A stretch of DNA of 64,000 bases from Plantactinospora soyae (GTDB lineage: Bacteria; Actinomycetota; Actinomycetes; Mycobacteriales; Micromonosporaceae), in contig NZ_JADBEB010000001.1 in assembly GCF_014874095.1 (NCBI RefSeq), forward strand, positions 1,860,001 through 1,924,000. The letters are read 5' to 3'. A program made the translations under genes and the position numbers. Positions 33,663 through 42,738 of the stretch are shown here, in pieces. Positions within the stretch are counted from its first letter, which is position 1, and each line of letters begins with the position of its first letter. Under the pieces are notes generated by a model. That model did not search any database. It was not told the DNA's origin and worked only from the letters and a program-made list of their open reading frames with translations.

Positions 33663-35086
33663 AAGCAGCGGACCATCAGGCGGACGGAACGGAGCTCCCG
33701 CCGCCGTCGTCGGACGGCCGCCGGTACTGGAACCGGGCCGACCGGGCTGCCGGAGGGCTCGCCGCCGACCTGGTGCTCTACGCCCTCTCGGCCGCCTTCG
33801 CCGCCGTCACCGCCGCCACCTCCACGCTGCTGCCGCACCGGGCCTGGGGCGCCGTGGCCGGGTTCGGCTACCTCGCCGCCACGCTCGCCGTCCTCGGCCA
33901 ACTCCTGGCCCGGCACCGGCATCCCGGCTCCCGGCTCGCCGGTACCGCCGCCAGGGGCGTACTGACCACGGTCGTCTGGACGGCGACCGCGCTGGTGCCG
34001 ATGGTCTGGCAGGCCGTCGAGCGGGCCGGTGGTCGGCCGGGCCGGGCCCAGGAGGAGGTGCTGGTGATCGAGCGCTCCGGCGCGCGGCTGCTCGACCACG
34101 GCACCCCGTACCTCGGGCGGGACGCGATCGCCGCGCTGCCGGGCGGGGACCAGCTACTCGGCTACACCCCGTACCAGCCCGGGATGGCGATCTTCGGCCT
34201 GCCCCGGGCTCTCGCCGGCGCCGCCTGGTGGACCGACGCGCGGATCTGGTTCGCCGTCGCCACCGCCGCCGCGCTCGGCGTCGCCGTGGCACTGCTGCGC
34301 CGCAAGGTCCGGACCATCGCCGCCGGACCGTCCGAGGCGTCGAGGACGGCGCATCCGGCCCGGTCCGCCGCCGCACCGGTACGCGCCGGGCTCCGCGATT
34401 CCGCCCTCGTCCGGGCGGTGCAGCTCGCGACCGTACTGCCGGTCTGCGCGTTGACCCTGGCGACCGGGGGCGACGACCTTCCGGTACTCGCGCTCTGCCT
34501 GCTCGCCCTGGCCTGTGCCGCCCGGGACCGGTACCTGGGCGCCGGGCTCGCGGTGGGGCTGGCCGCGGCGCTGAAGCTCTTCGCCTGGCCGGTCGCGCTG
34601 GTCCTGCTCGTGCACGCCGTGATCCGGAGCCGCCGGGCCGGTGCCCGGCTGGCGCTCGGCGCGATCGGGCTGCCGATCGCCGCACTCGTCCCGGCCCAAC
34701 TGGTCGACTCGGCGGCGCTGGTCGAGAACGTCCTGCGGTTTCCGCTCGGCCACGGCCTGGTGACCAGCCCCGCCCAGTCGCCCTTCCCCGGTTACCTGAT
34801 CGCCGAGGCGCTGCCCGGCGGCCGGGTGATCGCGGCCGGGCTGCTCGTCGGGGCCGGGCTGCTGATCGCCGTCCTGCTCGTCCGCCGCCCGCCCCGCACC
34901 GCCGCCTCCACCGCCCTGTTCTGCGGGTACGGCCTGCTCGCCGCGATCCTGCTGATGCCCTCGACCCGGTTCGGGTACCTGCTCTACCCGGTCGCCTTCC
35001 TGGCCTGGGTACCCGCGCTCCGGCTGGCCGCAACGCCGGCCGAGGCGTCCTCCGCCCCGACCCCCGTGGCGGCGTCCACGTCGTGA
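33659..35086 (+). CDS. GT87-like polytopic membrane glycosyltransferase
   Basis: A 475-residue membrane protein with about ten hydrophobic helices. GT87-like features are DHGTPYLG, GYTPYQPGMAIFGLPRAL, and GLAVGLAAALKLFAWPVALVLLVHAV (the helix with the conserved K following the catalytic loop). It most likely transfers a sugar from a polyprenyl carrier; donor and acceptor are unknown. The GTG start overlaps the preceding stop by 4 bp, and its own stop overlaps the next gene by 4 bp, so it is translationally coupled on both sides. Confidence 0.75.
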   Translation: MKAADHQADGTELPPPSSDGRRYWNRADRAAGGLAADLVLYALSAAFAAVTAATSTLLPHRAWGAVAGFGYLAATLAVLGQLLARHRHPGSRLAGTAARGVLTTVVWTATALVPMVWQAVERAGGRPGRAQEEVLVIERSGARLLDHGTPYLGRDAIAALPGGDQLLGYTPYQPGMAIFGLPRALAGAAWWTDARIWFAVATAAALGVAVALLRRKVRTIAAGPSEASRTAHPARSAAAPVRAGLRDSALVRAVQLATVLPVCALTLATGGDDLPVLALCLLALACAARDRYLGAGLAVGLAAALKLFAWPVALVLLVHAVIRSRRAGARLALGAIGLPIAALVPAQLVDSAALVENVLRFPLGHGLVTSPAQSPFPGYLIAEALPGGRVIAAGLLVGAGLLIAVLLVRRPPRTAASTALFCGYGLLAAILLMPSTRFGYLLYPVAFLAWVPALRLAATPAEASSAPTPVAASTS

Positions 35087-35580
35087 GTCCGTCCCGTCCC
35101 CGTCCCACCGAACCGACCGGAGCGACCGGAGCGGCCGAGCCCGACGTCCCGGACGAGCCGGTCCCGCCGCGCCGGCCCAGTCCACCGGTGGGTCGGCCCC
35201 GCTGGGACGTGATCGCCGTGGTCGCGCTCGGCGGGGCGCTGGGTTCGGCCGGCCGGTACGGGCTTCTCCTGCTCTGGCCGCACACCCCCGACGGCTTCCC
35301 CTGGGCGACCCTGGGTACCAACCTCTCCGGCTGCGCGCTGATCGGACTGCTGATGCGGCTGGTCAGCACCCAACTCGCCGCGCACCGGCTGGTTCAGCCG
35401 TTCTTCGTCACCGGGCTGCTCGGCGGGTTCACCACCTTCTCCACGTACGCGGTCGAGACTCGCGGCCTGTTCGCCGCGGACCGGCCCGGCCTCGCCCTCG
35501 GCTACCTGGTCGGAACGCTGGCCGGAGCGCTCGTCGCCGTACGCGTCGGAATCTGGGCGGCGGACCGGGTGCGGTCATGA
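35083..35580 (+). CDS. crcB: Fluoride channel subunit CrcB (first)
   Basis: A 165-residue protein with a 35-residue hydrophilic N-terminal extension and four transmembrane helices. The Fluc signature is clear: GGALGSAGRYGLLLLWP, WATLGTNLSGCALIGLLM (conserved Asn), and FFVTGLLGGFTTFSTYAVE (phenylalanine box and TTFST). Fluoride channels export F- passively. In high-GC Gram-positives two adjacent crcB genes usually form heterodimers, as here. The GTG start lies in a GTGA overlap with the previous gene. Confidence 0.92.
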   Translation: MSPSRPRPTEPTGATGAAEPDVPDEPVPPRRPSPPVGRPRWDVIAVVALGGALGSAGRYGLLLLWPHTPDGFPWATLGTNLSGCALIGLLMRLVSTQLAAHRLVQPFFVTGLLGGFTTFSTYAVETRGLFAADRPGLALGYLVGTLAGALVAVRVGIWAADRVRS

Positions 35581-35599
35581 GCGGGCGGGTGGGGCGCCC

Positions 35600-35968
35600 G
35601 TGCTGACCTGGGCGGCGGTGCTGCTCGGCGGCGCGGTCGGCGCGGTCGCCCGGTTCGGCGTCAACTGGCTGGCCGCGCGGGCGTCCCGACCGCCGCCCTG
35701 GGCCACCTTCACCGTCAACGTCGTCGGCTCGCTGGTGCTGGGCCTGCTGGCCGGTGTCGGAACCGCCCTTCCGGGCTGGGTCGGCGCACTCGTCGGCACC
35801 GGCTTCTGCGGCGCCCTGACCACCTACTCGACCTTCGGCTACGAGACGGTGCAACTTGCCGGCAGCGGACCGGCCGGCCGGGGTCGGGCCCTGCTGAACG
35901 TGGTGGCCACCCTCACGGTGGGACTCGGCGTCGCCGCCCTTGGCTGGTACCTCGGAAGCCGGCTCTGA
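35600..35968 (+). CDS. crcB: Fluoride channel subunit CrcB (second)
   Basis: A 122-residue Fluc subunit: GGAVGAVARFGVNWLAARA, FTVNVVGSLVLGLLAGV and VGTGFCGALTTYSTFGYE, with four helices in all. It starts with GTG at 35600, 19 bases after the first crcB. A nine-codon frame (ATG 35577) overlaps both genes and may couple translation. No fluoride riboswitch was recognised upstream of the pair. Confidence 0.92.
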   Translation: MLTWAAVLLGGAVGAVARFGVNWLAARASRPPPWATFTVNVVGSLVLGLLAGVGTALPGWVGALVGTGFCGALTTYSTFGYETVQLAGSGPAGRGRALLNVVATLTVGLGVAALGWYLGSRL

Positions 35969-36093
35969 CCCGTCCGGACCTGGGGCTGCCGGGCTGGACG
36001 GTCGACGGCCACTGGATCGACGATCGGCGCCCGGGGCCGGACTTTCTGTGCCGTCCGCCGGCAGGGCGCGCCGACGGGGCGTAGACCTGAGAC

Positions 36094-36729
36094 ATGAACG
36101 CGACCTATCGGGATCGGACGGCCGCCGGGACGGTACTGGCCGACCTGCTGGCCCCGGTCGCCGGCCAGCCGGACGTCGTCGTCCTCGGCCTGGTCCGGGG
36201 CGGCGTGCCGGTGGCGGCCGCCGTGGCGGAACGCCTCCGGGCGCCGCTCGACGTCCTGGTGGTCCGGAAGCTCGGGCTGCCGCAGGCGCCGGAGGTGGCC
36301 TTCGGCGCCGTCGGCCCAGGCGGGCTGCGGGTGCTCAACGAGGAGATCGCCGGCCGGCTGGACCCGGCGGAGATCGACACGGTGGTCCGGGTGGAGACGG
36401 CGGAACTGGAACGTCGCGAGCGGCGTTACCGGGCCGGCCGGCCCCCGCTGCGCCTCGACGACCGGATCGCGGTGATCGTCGACGACGGCCTGGCCACCGG
36501 CGCCACCGCCCGGGCGGCCGTGGGGGTGGCCCGGCAGCTCGGCGCCCGCCGGGTGGTGCTGGCGGTCCCGGTCGGCGCCCCGGAGGCGTACGCGGTGCTG
36601 AGCCGAACCGCCGACGAGCTGGTCTGCCCGGCACGCCCGGCGGACTTCGGCGCGGTCAGCCGCTATTACGCGGACTTTCACGAAGTGTCGGACGAGGAAG
36701 TGGTGGCGCTGCTGACGGGCTCTGGGTGA
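36094..36729 (+). CDS. Phosphoribosyltransferase-family protein
   Basis: A 211-residue protein with the PRPP-binding loop VAVIVDDGLATGATARAA (residues about 127-143) typical of type I phosphoribosyltransferases, and an N-terminal VLGLVRGGVPVAAAVAERL, VVRKLGLPQAPEVAFGAV. This subgroup, found as a stand-alone gene or fused to hydrolases in actinobacteria, has no established substrate. ATG 36094 is the start in frame. No operon partner. Confidence 0.87.
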   Translation: MNATYRDRTAAGTVLADLLAPVAGQPDVVVLGLVRGGVPVAAAVAERLRAPLDVLVVRKLGLPQAPEVAFGAVGPGGLRVLNEEIAGRLDPAEIDTVVRVETAELERRERRYRAGRPPLRLDDRIAVIVDDGLATGATARAAVGVARQLGARRVVLAVPVGAPEAYAVLSRTADELVCPARPADFGAVSRYYADFHEVSDEEVVALLTGSG

Positions 36730-36751
36730 TTCGACCGGGTACCGTCGAGTG

Positions 36752-37141
36752 ATGCAGATGACCTGTCCGAAGTGTCGTGGCGACATGCGTCAGTACGAGC
36801 GCAGCGGCGTCACGGTCGACCAGTGCACCGAATGTCGTGGACTCTTCCTTGACCGGGGCGAGTTGGAGAAGCTGTTCGAGGCCGAGGCCAACTGGAGCCA
36901 GAAGCAGGCGCCGGCGCCGCAGCAGCCGTCACACGCCCCTGGTGGTGCGTACCCGCCGCCGGCACCGCACCAGCCGGGTTACGCGGTGCCGAGCCACGTA
37001 CCGCCGCCACCACCGCCGGCTCACGGCTACCCGCAGGCCCCCGCTCCGGCCTACGGGCAGCACCAGCAGCAGCACCACGGCTACCACGGCCACTACAAGC
37101 ACAAGAAGCGTAAGGGCTTCCTCGACGACTTCTTCGGCTGA
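36752..37141 (+). CDS. TFIIB-type zinc-ribbon protein
   Basis: A 129-residue protein. Residues 1-45 form a zinc ribbon: MTCPKCRGDM and VDQCTECRGLFLDRGELEKL supply two CxxC pairs. The rest is Gln/Pro/His-rich low complexity (many H-Q-Q-Q-H-H-type runs) ending in a basic-then-acidic tail KKRKGFLDDFFG. The zf-TFIIB domain in bacteria is a small metal-binding module of unknown role. Start: ATG at 36752, with GTG 36749 immediately before. Confidence 0.85.
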   Translation: MQMTCPKCRGDMRQYERSGVTVDQCTECRGLFLDRGELEKLFEAEANWSQKQAPAPQQPSHAPGGAYPPPAPHQPGYAVPSHVPPPPPPAHGYPQAPAPAYGQHQQQHHGYHGHYKHKKRKGFLDDFFG

Positions 37142-37204
37142 CCGGCCCGCCGGCCGGCCGGATCCGATCCGGTCCCGCCGGCTGGCAGCCTCTGGGGATC
37201 CCCG

Positions 37205-37259
37205 TGCTCAGGTGTCAACTCCCGCGCGTCGCCGACGGGTGGGTGCACATCCCTGAGCA
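37205..37259. promoter_or_regulatory. Inverted repeat TGCTCAGG/CCTGAGCA
   Basis: An 8-bp inverted repeat (37205-37212 with 37252-37259) separated by 39 bases, flanked by further partial pairing (CCCCG and GGGGG). It lies between the zinc-ribbon gene and the DinB-like gene and could be part of a terminator or leader structure. Confidence 0.35.
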
Positions 37260-37377
37260 TGGGGGTCTTGTGCTTTAGGTCCGGTTCCGCGTCAGCGGCA
37301 CCGTGATTGGCTAGGCTCGACGGTTGACCGGGGCGGGCGGACCGGTCGGCCCTCCACCGAGGGAGAAACCGGGCGGG

Positions 37378-38094
37378 GTGAGCGCGCTGGACGGGTTGGC
37401 TGAGGGAGATACTTCGCGGTCGGCGGTTCCGGTGCCGAGCTGGTTCGCGCTCGCGACGGCGTACGACGGGATCACCGCGACGGTCGACGGCCTCGCCGAC
37501 CCGGACCTGCTCCGGCCGACACGCTGCCGGGGTTGGTTCGCCGTCGATCTGCTCTTCCATCTCGTCTGCGACGCCCAGCGGGCGCTGGTCGCGCTGGCGA
37601 GCCCGGCGGACGGACCGGCCGACGTCGACGGTGTCAGCTACTGGCGGTCCCCGGATGATCCGGACGAGGGCCGGCACGCCTCCTGGGTACGCCGGTGCGC
37701 CGCCGCGTTCGACCGACCACGCGGAGTGGTCCGGCTCTGGACGGACACCGCGCCGGCGGCGGTCCGGGCCGCCCGAGCTGCCGACCCGCGCGGGTACGTC
37801 GCCACCCAGGGACACGTGCTGGCGGTCCCGGAGTTCCTCGCCACCCTGGTCACCGAGGCGGTGGTGCACCACCTCGACCTGATACTGGATCTTCCTGACG
37901 CTCCGGAGCCGGATCCGGGCAGCGTCGCCGTCGCGGTCACGACCCTGGACGGACTGCTCAGCGACGAGGCCGTACGCCCCGCCGACTGGTCCGACGTCGA
38001 CTACGTCCTGAAGGCGACGGGGCGGGTTCCGCTCAGCGAGCACGACCGGTTGTTGCTGGGCGAGGCGGCCGGCTGGATTCCGCTGCTCGGCTGA
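37378..38094 (+). CDS. DinB/maleylpyruvate isomerase N-terminal domain protein (mycothiol-dependent type)
   Basis: A 238-residue protein with the four-helix DinB fold pattern of mycothiol-dependent maleylpyruvate isomerases. Likely metal ligands are H in LLFHLVCDAQRA and the pair in VTEAVVHHLDLIL. The block PTRCRGWFAVDL matches the usual start of the fold. Such proteins act as mycothiol S-transferases or isomerases; the substrate is unknown. GTG 37378 is used; TTG 37324 is open upstream. Confidence 0.82.
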   Translation: MSALDGLAEGDTSRSAVPVPSWFALATAYDGITATVDGLADPDLLRPTRCRGWFAVDLLFHLVCDAQRALVALASPADGPADVDGVSYWRSPDDPDEGRHASWVRRCAAAFDRPRGVVRLWTDTAPAAVRAARAADPRGYVATQGHVLAVPEFLATLVTEAVVHHLDLILDLPDAPEPDPGSVAVAVTTLDGLLSDEAVRPADWSDVDYVLKATGRVPLSEHDRLLLGEAAGWIPLLG

Positions 38095-38124
38095 GCCCGG
38101 CACGTCGCCCGGTGGACCGGCGGC

Positions 38125-39540
38125 TCAGACGATCGCCATGTCCACGAAACGCGAGAGGTGGAGCTGCGCCGCGACGGTGACGGTGTCGGTGGGCCCGTTC
38201 CGGTGCTTGGCGACGATGAAGTCGGCCTCGCCGGCCCGGGGCGACTCCTTGTCGTAGTAGTCGTCCCGGTGCAGCAGGATGACAACGTCGGCATCTTGCT
38301 CAATTGACCCAGATTCTCGCAAATCGGACAACTGCGGACGCTTGTCGGTACGCTGCTCCGGCCCACGGTTCAGCTGGCTGACCGCGATCACCGGGCACTC
38401 GACCTCCTTGGCCAGCAGCTTCAGTCCTCGGGACAGCTCCGCGACCTCCTGCTGACGACTCTCGGTGCGCTTGGGCGAACTCATCAGCTGGAGATAGTCG
38501 ACCACGATCATCTTGAGGTCGTTCCGCTGCTTGAGCCGCCGCGCCTTTGCCCGGATCTCCATCAGGTTCATGTTCGGGGTGTCGTCGACGAAGAGCGGCG
38601 CCTCGCTGATCTCGCCCATCCGGCGGGCCAGCTTGGTCCAGTCGTCGTCCGAGAGCTGCCCGCTCCGCAGTACGTGCAGCGGCACCCGCGCCTCGGCCGA
38701 GAGGAGTCGCATGACGATCTCGACCTTGCTCATTTCCAGCGAGAAGATGGCGCTGGCGCAGTTATGACGGATCGCCGCATTTCGGGCAAAATCCATCGAA
38801 GCGGTACTTTTGCCCAAGCCTGGACGGCCGGCCACAATGATCAACTGGCCGGGGTGCAACCCGTTGAGCAGCCGGTCAAGGTCGGTGAAGCCGGTCGGCA
38901 CCCCGGTCATCACGCCGCCCTGCGCACCGACCGCCTCGATCTCGTCGAGCGTCGGCTGGAGCATGTCGGCGAGCACCGCGAAGTCCTCGTTCACCCGCCG
39001 CTCGGTCACGTCGTAGACCGCCTGCTGGGCCAGGTCGACCACGTCGTCGACGTCGCGTCCGCCGCCGTTGGCGGACCCGTAGCCGAGCTGGACGATCCGG
39101 GTGCCGGCCTCGACCAGGCGCCGCAGCACCGCCCGCTCGCCGACGATCCGGGCGTAGTAGGCCGCGTTGGCGGCGGTCGGCACGCTGGCGATCAGCGTGT
39201 GCAGGTACGGGGCTCCGCCAACCCGGCCCAGGTCACCTGCGTCGGCGAGGGCGGCGGCAACCGTGATCGCGTCGGCCGGCTCACCACGGCCGTAGAGGTC
39301 CAGGACCGCGTCGAAGATGGTCGCGTGCACCGGTCGGTAGAAGTCGTTGGACTTGAGGATCTCGACGACGTCGGCGATGGCGTCCTTGGACAGCAGCATG
39401 CCGCCCAGTACGCACTGCTCGGCGGCGATGTCCTGCGGCGGTGTCTTGTCGAACTGCCCGTCGCGGGGGGCGGGACCGTCGGTCGACGGCATGGAGGACC
39501 TCGCCTCTCCACGCACGTCGTCGGTGACCGACACTGGCAT
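38125..39540 (-). CDS. dnaB: Replicative DNA helicase DnaB
   Basis: A 471-residue hexameric replicative helicase. N-terminal domain: PPQDIAAEQCVLGGMLLSKDAI; C-terminal RecA-like core: LNGLHPGQLIIVAGRPGLGK (Walker A around residues 235-242), FSLEMSKVEIVMRLLSAEA, KMIVVDYLQLM (Walker B), and QLNRGPEQRTDKRPQLSDLR with the arginine finger region. No intein is present, judging by the length. Two starts are possible: ATG 39540 and ATG 39492. It follows the rpsF-ssb-rpsR-rplI block on the same strand, but a 2.6-kb gene on the opposite strand lies between. Confidence 0.97.
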   Translation of the reverse strand: MPVSVTDDVRGEARSSMPSTDGPAPRDGQFDKTPPQDIAAEQCVLGGMLLSKDAIADVVEILKSNDFYRPVHATIFDAVLDLYGRGEPADAITVAAALADAGDLGRVGGAPYLHTLIASVPTAANAAYYARIVGERAVLRRLVEAGTRIVQLGYGSANGGGRDVDDVVDLAQQAVYDVTERRVNEDFAVLADMLQPTLDEIEAVGAQGGVMTGVPTGFTDLDRLLNGLHPGQLIIVAGRPGLGKSTASMDFARNAAIRHNCASAIFSLEMSKVEIVMRLLSAEARVPLHVLRSGQLSDDDWTKLARRMGEISEAPLFVDDTPNMNLMEIRAKARRLKQRNDLKMIVVDYLQLMSSPKRTESRQQEVAELSRGLKLLAKEVECPVIAVSQLNRGPEQRTDKRPQLSDLRESGSIEQDADVVILLHRDDYYDKESPRAGEADFIVAKHRNGPTDTVTVAAQLHLSRFVDMAIV

Positions 39541-39924
39541 CCCCCTCCGCCACCCCGGCTGTCCTAGCGAACCGCCGACGTACGACAGTTTTCCGACCGA
39601 CCCGTGGATCGGCCCCGCCTGTCCGGGCCGGTCCGGCCAGCCGGCACGACCGGGGGAAGTCGGTACGACGTGGCGAGGTCAGGGCGCAACCATACGGAAG
39701 ACGAGCTCAACGGCTCAACCACGTCGGTGGACGGACCTCGGGACAACCTGTGGACGGCTGGCTGCGGGGTGTGCGCAGCCCTGTGCACAGGCTGTGGAAA
39801 CTGACTGGGGAAGATAACCTGTACCGGCTCTGACCTGCACAGACTCGGTCCCCACCTTGTGGAGGAAAGAAACAGGTCGAATTAGGGTCAGCGGGACGGC
39901 GTATCATCGGGCGACGGCAATCTT
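39541..39924. other. Intergenic region with DnaA-box-like sequences
   Basis: About 380 bp between the divergent dnaB gene and the large disordered-protein gene. It contains TGTGGACGG (39749-39757), a perfect palindrome CTGTGCACAG (39781-39790), TGTGGAAAC (39793-39801) and TGTGGAGGA (39858-39866), all resembling reverse-oriented DnaA boxes (TTNTCCACA). Only one comes close to consensus, so this is not called an origin. It may instead link dnaB expression to DnaA. Confidence 0.4.
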
Positions 39925-42519
39925 GTGTACGACTCCTCGCGATCGATCTACCAGAAAGGTCACGCTCCGGCCGTGGACCATCGGGACCGGGGGCGGGGTG
40001 AGCTCGCCCCACACGAGCGGCAAGACAGCGACGGCTGGGGCGACCCAGCGAGCCCTTGGCCGGGGGATCCGTACTCGCGTCCGGACGGCAGCCACCGCAC
40101 CCCCAGCCGTCGGCGCGCCCGCCACCGTGGCGCACCGGATCCCGTCGACAGCTACACGCCGCCGTGGGCGCTGGAGTCCACCCCGCCTAGTCAGGCGGAC
40201 GCCGCAGCCGGCGGCGGGGACGGCGGACGGCACCATCAGCCGGATCCGGCGGGCGAACGCGGCGCCGGGCGGCGACGCGCCGAGCCGGACGTCGGCTGGG
40301 AGGGCATGGACGAGTACTGGCGTGCCCCGCGCCGTACGAGCGACGAGCCGGTCGCCGACGGCGCCACGGACAACCGCTGGCGCGGTACCGGCGAAACCGT
40401 CGGTTGGCGACGGGCGCCCGACACCGGGGCCGACGATGCCGGGACCGGCGACGTCGGGGCCACCGGCAGGCACGGTAGGAATCGCGAGGACGCCGGACGG
40501 CACGCGGACGACACGACCGGCGGCTGGCCAAGGTCCGCCCCGGTCTCCGGTGCCGCCCCGATCTCCGGAGCCGGCGAGCGCGGCAGTTATCCCGGTGAGT
40601 CCCCCGAGCGACCCGGCCGCGGCCGGCGGCGCCGGGCCGACCCGGAGGTGGACGGATCCGTCGCGCCCACGTCGGGCTGGGGCGGCGGGGCATCCGCCGG
40701 CTCCTGGACCGAACGTGGCGGCCTGGACGATTCGGTACGGAGCGACGACGGTCCCCGACGGCACCGGACCGGTACCCCCGGTGCTGGTTGGCGGGACAGC
40801 CCCGAGACCGACACCCGGGGCAGTTGGCACGGCCGCACGGGTGAGCCCGACGGTGGTTGGCGGGACCACACGATGGAACTCGGCGCGGGGAGCCGGGGGC
40901 GGGTCGAGCCGGATCGGACGGACGGCCGCCCTGCGGTAGGCCGGCGGCGGGCCCGACCCGAGAGCTGGGACCGCGACGACCCGAGCCTGCCGGACCGTCC
41001 CGCCGCCAGCGGCACCTATCCGCGCGACCGGGCCGGTGAGGATGCGCCCACGGCCGCCCCGCGTCCGGGCACCGCCGCGTCGGCCGAACCACCTCCGGCG
41101 GATCCGGCCCCGGAAGACGGCATGACGAAGCCGACCGCCCGCTGGGTGCGGTCGGCGACCGAGGCCGATCCCCGGGCCGGCACCGACGTCCCGCCCCGGC
41201 GCTCCGAACGTCGAGCGGGCCGGGCCGACGGCGGCGCCCGCCCGTGGGAGCGGGAGCCGGACGCCGAGCCGGTACGCCGGGATCGGGACACCGGGCCGGT
41301 ACGCCGGGGCCGGGACACCGGTGCCGCACGCCGGTCGGACGACGACCCCGGGGTAGCGGGTCGGCCGGGCGACGAGCGTGGCCTACCCCGGTGGCAGGGG
41401 CCGGCCGACAGCGGTGGTGGCTCGGGTCGGCACGCCAATCCCGCCCCGGATCGCCGCCGCCTCGACACCACCCGCCGGAGCCGGCACACCGACCCCGGTC
41501 CCTGGGACCAGTTCACCGACACCGGCATGCTGGAACCGGTGACCGACGCCGGACCGGTGAGCAGCCCCAGCGTCGGCCGACGACGCGACCGGAGCACCGA
41601 CAGCAGCCGGTGGGACCAGCTCACCGACACCGGCATGCTGGAACCGGTGACCGACGCCGGACCGGTGAGCAGCCCCAGCGTCGGCCGACGACGCGACCGG
41701 AGCACCGAGACCAGCCGGTGGGACCGGTTCACCGACACGACCGAATGGCGAAACGGCGAGCTCGCCGGACTGGCCGGCGACGCCCAGGCCGAGGAGGCCG
41801 GGCGTACCGGAGTCGATCGAGACGACGCCTTCTGGTCCGGTACCAGACTGGCCGGCGACGACCCGCGCTGGATGGGCATCCCCGACTCGGCGCCCCGGTC
41901 CCCGGCCGTCGCCTATCCTCCGCCGGCCCGGCCCGCGGCGCCGGCACGGCGGCGGCAGGACGAAGCCACGACACCGACACGGCGGCGGTCCGAGCCGGTG
42001 AGTAGTCGGGCCCGCGCCGGTACGGCAACCTCCCCGCGTCGCGCCGGTGGGCCAGACCCGGTGTCGACCGGGCGACGTTCGGCCACTGGCCGCCGGCCGA
42101 CGTCGAGCAGCGCTCGGCGTCAGGCCAGCCCGTTGAGTCGACGGCTCGAGGATGACCTGCTCGACCCTCGACCCAGCGGCCCACTGACCGCCGTCCTCTA
42201 CACCGCCGCCTGGTATGGCGTAGCGGTGCTGGCCGTGTTCGTCTGGGTGCTGACGCTCGACGCCAGCGTTCCGGTGGACTGCGTGCCCGGCGCGGTGGGC
42301 GGGTGTGAGTCCGAGCGGGGGCAGGCGACGGCCGCGCTGCTGGACGGGGTGCCCCGGTTCGCCGCCGCGCTGGCCACCGGTCTCGTGGTCGCCGCCCTGA
42401 TGCGCTGGTTGAACCGCACCTGGCGGGCCGTGACCGTGGGCCTCGCCGCCTCGGTCGTCGGCGGAGGTCTCTCCACGGTGCTGTTCAGCGTGATCAGCGG
42501 ACGGCCCCTCGGCGGCTGA
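39925..42519 (+). CDS. Very large disordered protein with C-terminal membrane domain
   Basis: An 864-residue protein of unknown function. Residues 1 to about 740 are low-complexity and strongly charged (Arg/Asp/Gly/Pro), with recurrent W-R-D and R-R-R-A motifs, and include two complete copies of a 36-residue repeat (see repeat entry). The last 115 residues contain three membrane helices: AVLYTAAWYGVAVLAVFVWV, AALATGLVVAALM and VTVGLAASVVGGGLSTVLF. Two cysteines (DCVPGAVGGC) lie in the external loop. GTG 39925 is used; GTG 39973 is also plausible. It sits where mycobacteria have the uncharacterised Rv0057. Confidence 0.75.
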   Translation: MYDSSRSIYQKGHAPAVDHRDRGRGELAPHERQDSDGWGDPASPWPGDPYSRPDGSHRTPSRRRARHRGAPDPVDSYTPPWALESTPPSQADAAAGGGDGGRHHQPDPAGERGAGRRRAEPDVGWEGMDEYWRAPRRTSDEPVADGATDNRWRGTGETVGWRRAPDTGADDAGTGDVGATGRHGRNREDAGRHADDTTGGWPRSAPVSGAAPISGAGERGSYPGESPERPGRGRRRRADPEVDGSVAPTSGWGGGASAGSWTERGGLDDSVRSDDGPRRHRTGTPGAGWRDSPETDTRGSWHGRTGEPDGGWRDHTMELGAGSRGRVEPDRTDGRPAVGRRRARPESWDRDDPSLPDRPAASGTYPRDRAGEDAPTAAPRPGTAASAEPPPADPAPEDGMTKPTARWVRSATEADPRAGTDVPPRRSERRAGRADGGARPWEREPDAEPVRRDRDTGPVRRGRDTGAARRSDDDPGVAGRPGDERGLPRWQGPADSGGGSGRHANPAPDRRRLDTTRRSRHTDPGPWDQFTDTGMLEPVTDAGPVSSPSVGRRRDRSTDSSRWDQLTDTGMLEPVTDAGPVSSPSVGRRRDRSTETSRWDRFTDTTEWRNGELAGLAGDAQAEEAGRTGVDRDDAFWSGTRLAGDDPRWMGIPDSAPRSPAVAYPPPARPAAPARRRQDEATTPTRRRSEPVSSRARAGTATSPRRAGGPDPVSTGRRSATGRRPTSSSARRQASPLSRRLEDDLLDPRPSGPLTAVLYTAAWYGVAVLAVFVWVLTLDASVPVDCVPGAVGGCESERGQATAALLDGVPRFAAALATGLVVAALMRWLNRTWRAVTVGLAASVVGGGLSTVLFSVISGRPLGG
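41503..41740 (+). repeat. 108-bp tandem repeat in the disordered-protein gene
   Basis: Two nearly identical 108-bp units (41503-41610, 41611-41718) and the start of a third (from 41719), encoding 36 residues that begin WDQFTDTGMLEPVTDAGPVS and end in R-R-R-D-R-S-T-D-S-S-R. DNA identity between units is almost complete, so the duplication is recent. Confidence 0.92.
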
Positions 42520-42738
42520 GTTGCCCCTCGGCGGCTGAGTTCGCCTCCGGCCATCGCCGGAACCCTCCGGCCATCGCCCCCAGACCCCTCGGGCCAACGC
42601 CCGGAACCCTCGGGTCACCGCCCGGCGGGGCCCCTGTTCGACTAAACCGGCACGCCCACCGTCCCAGCCAGCAGCCGGACCTCGCCCGGCCGGAACCGCG
42701 GATGGCGGCGGCCGGGCCGTCACCGGGCCGTGGAAACG

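Noticed and set aside
35000-35100. Fluoride riboswitch for the crcB pair
   Set aside because: The genes are coupled to upstream coding sequence; there is no room for, or pattern of, the aptamer.
39541-39924. Possible chromosomal origin
   Set aside because: Only a few weak DnaA-box matches; no dnaA, dnaN or rpmH nearby.
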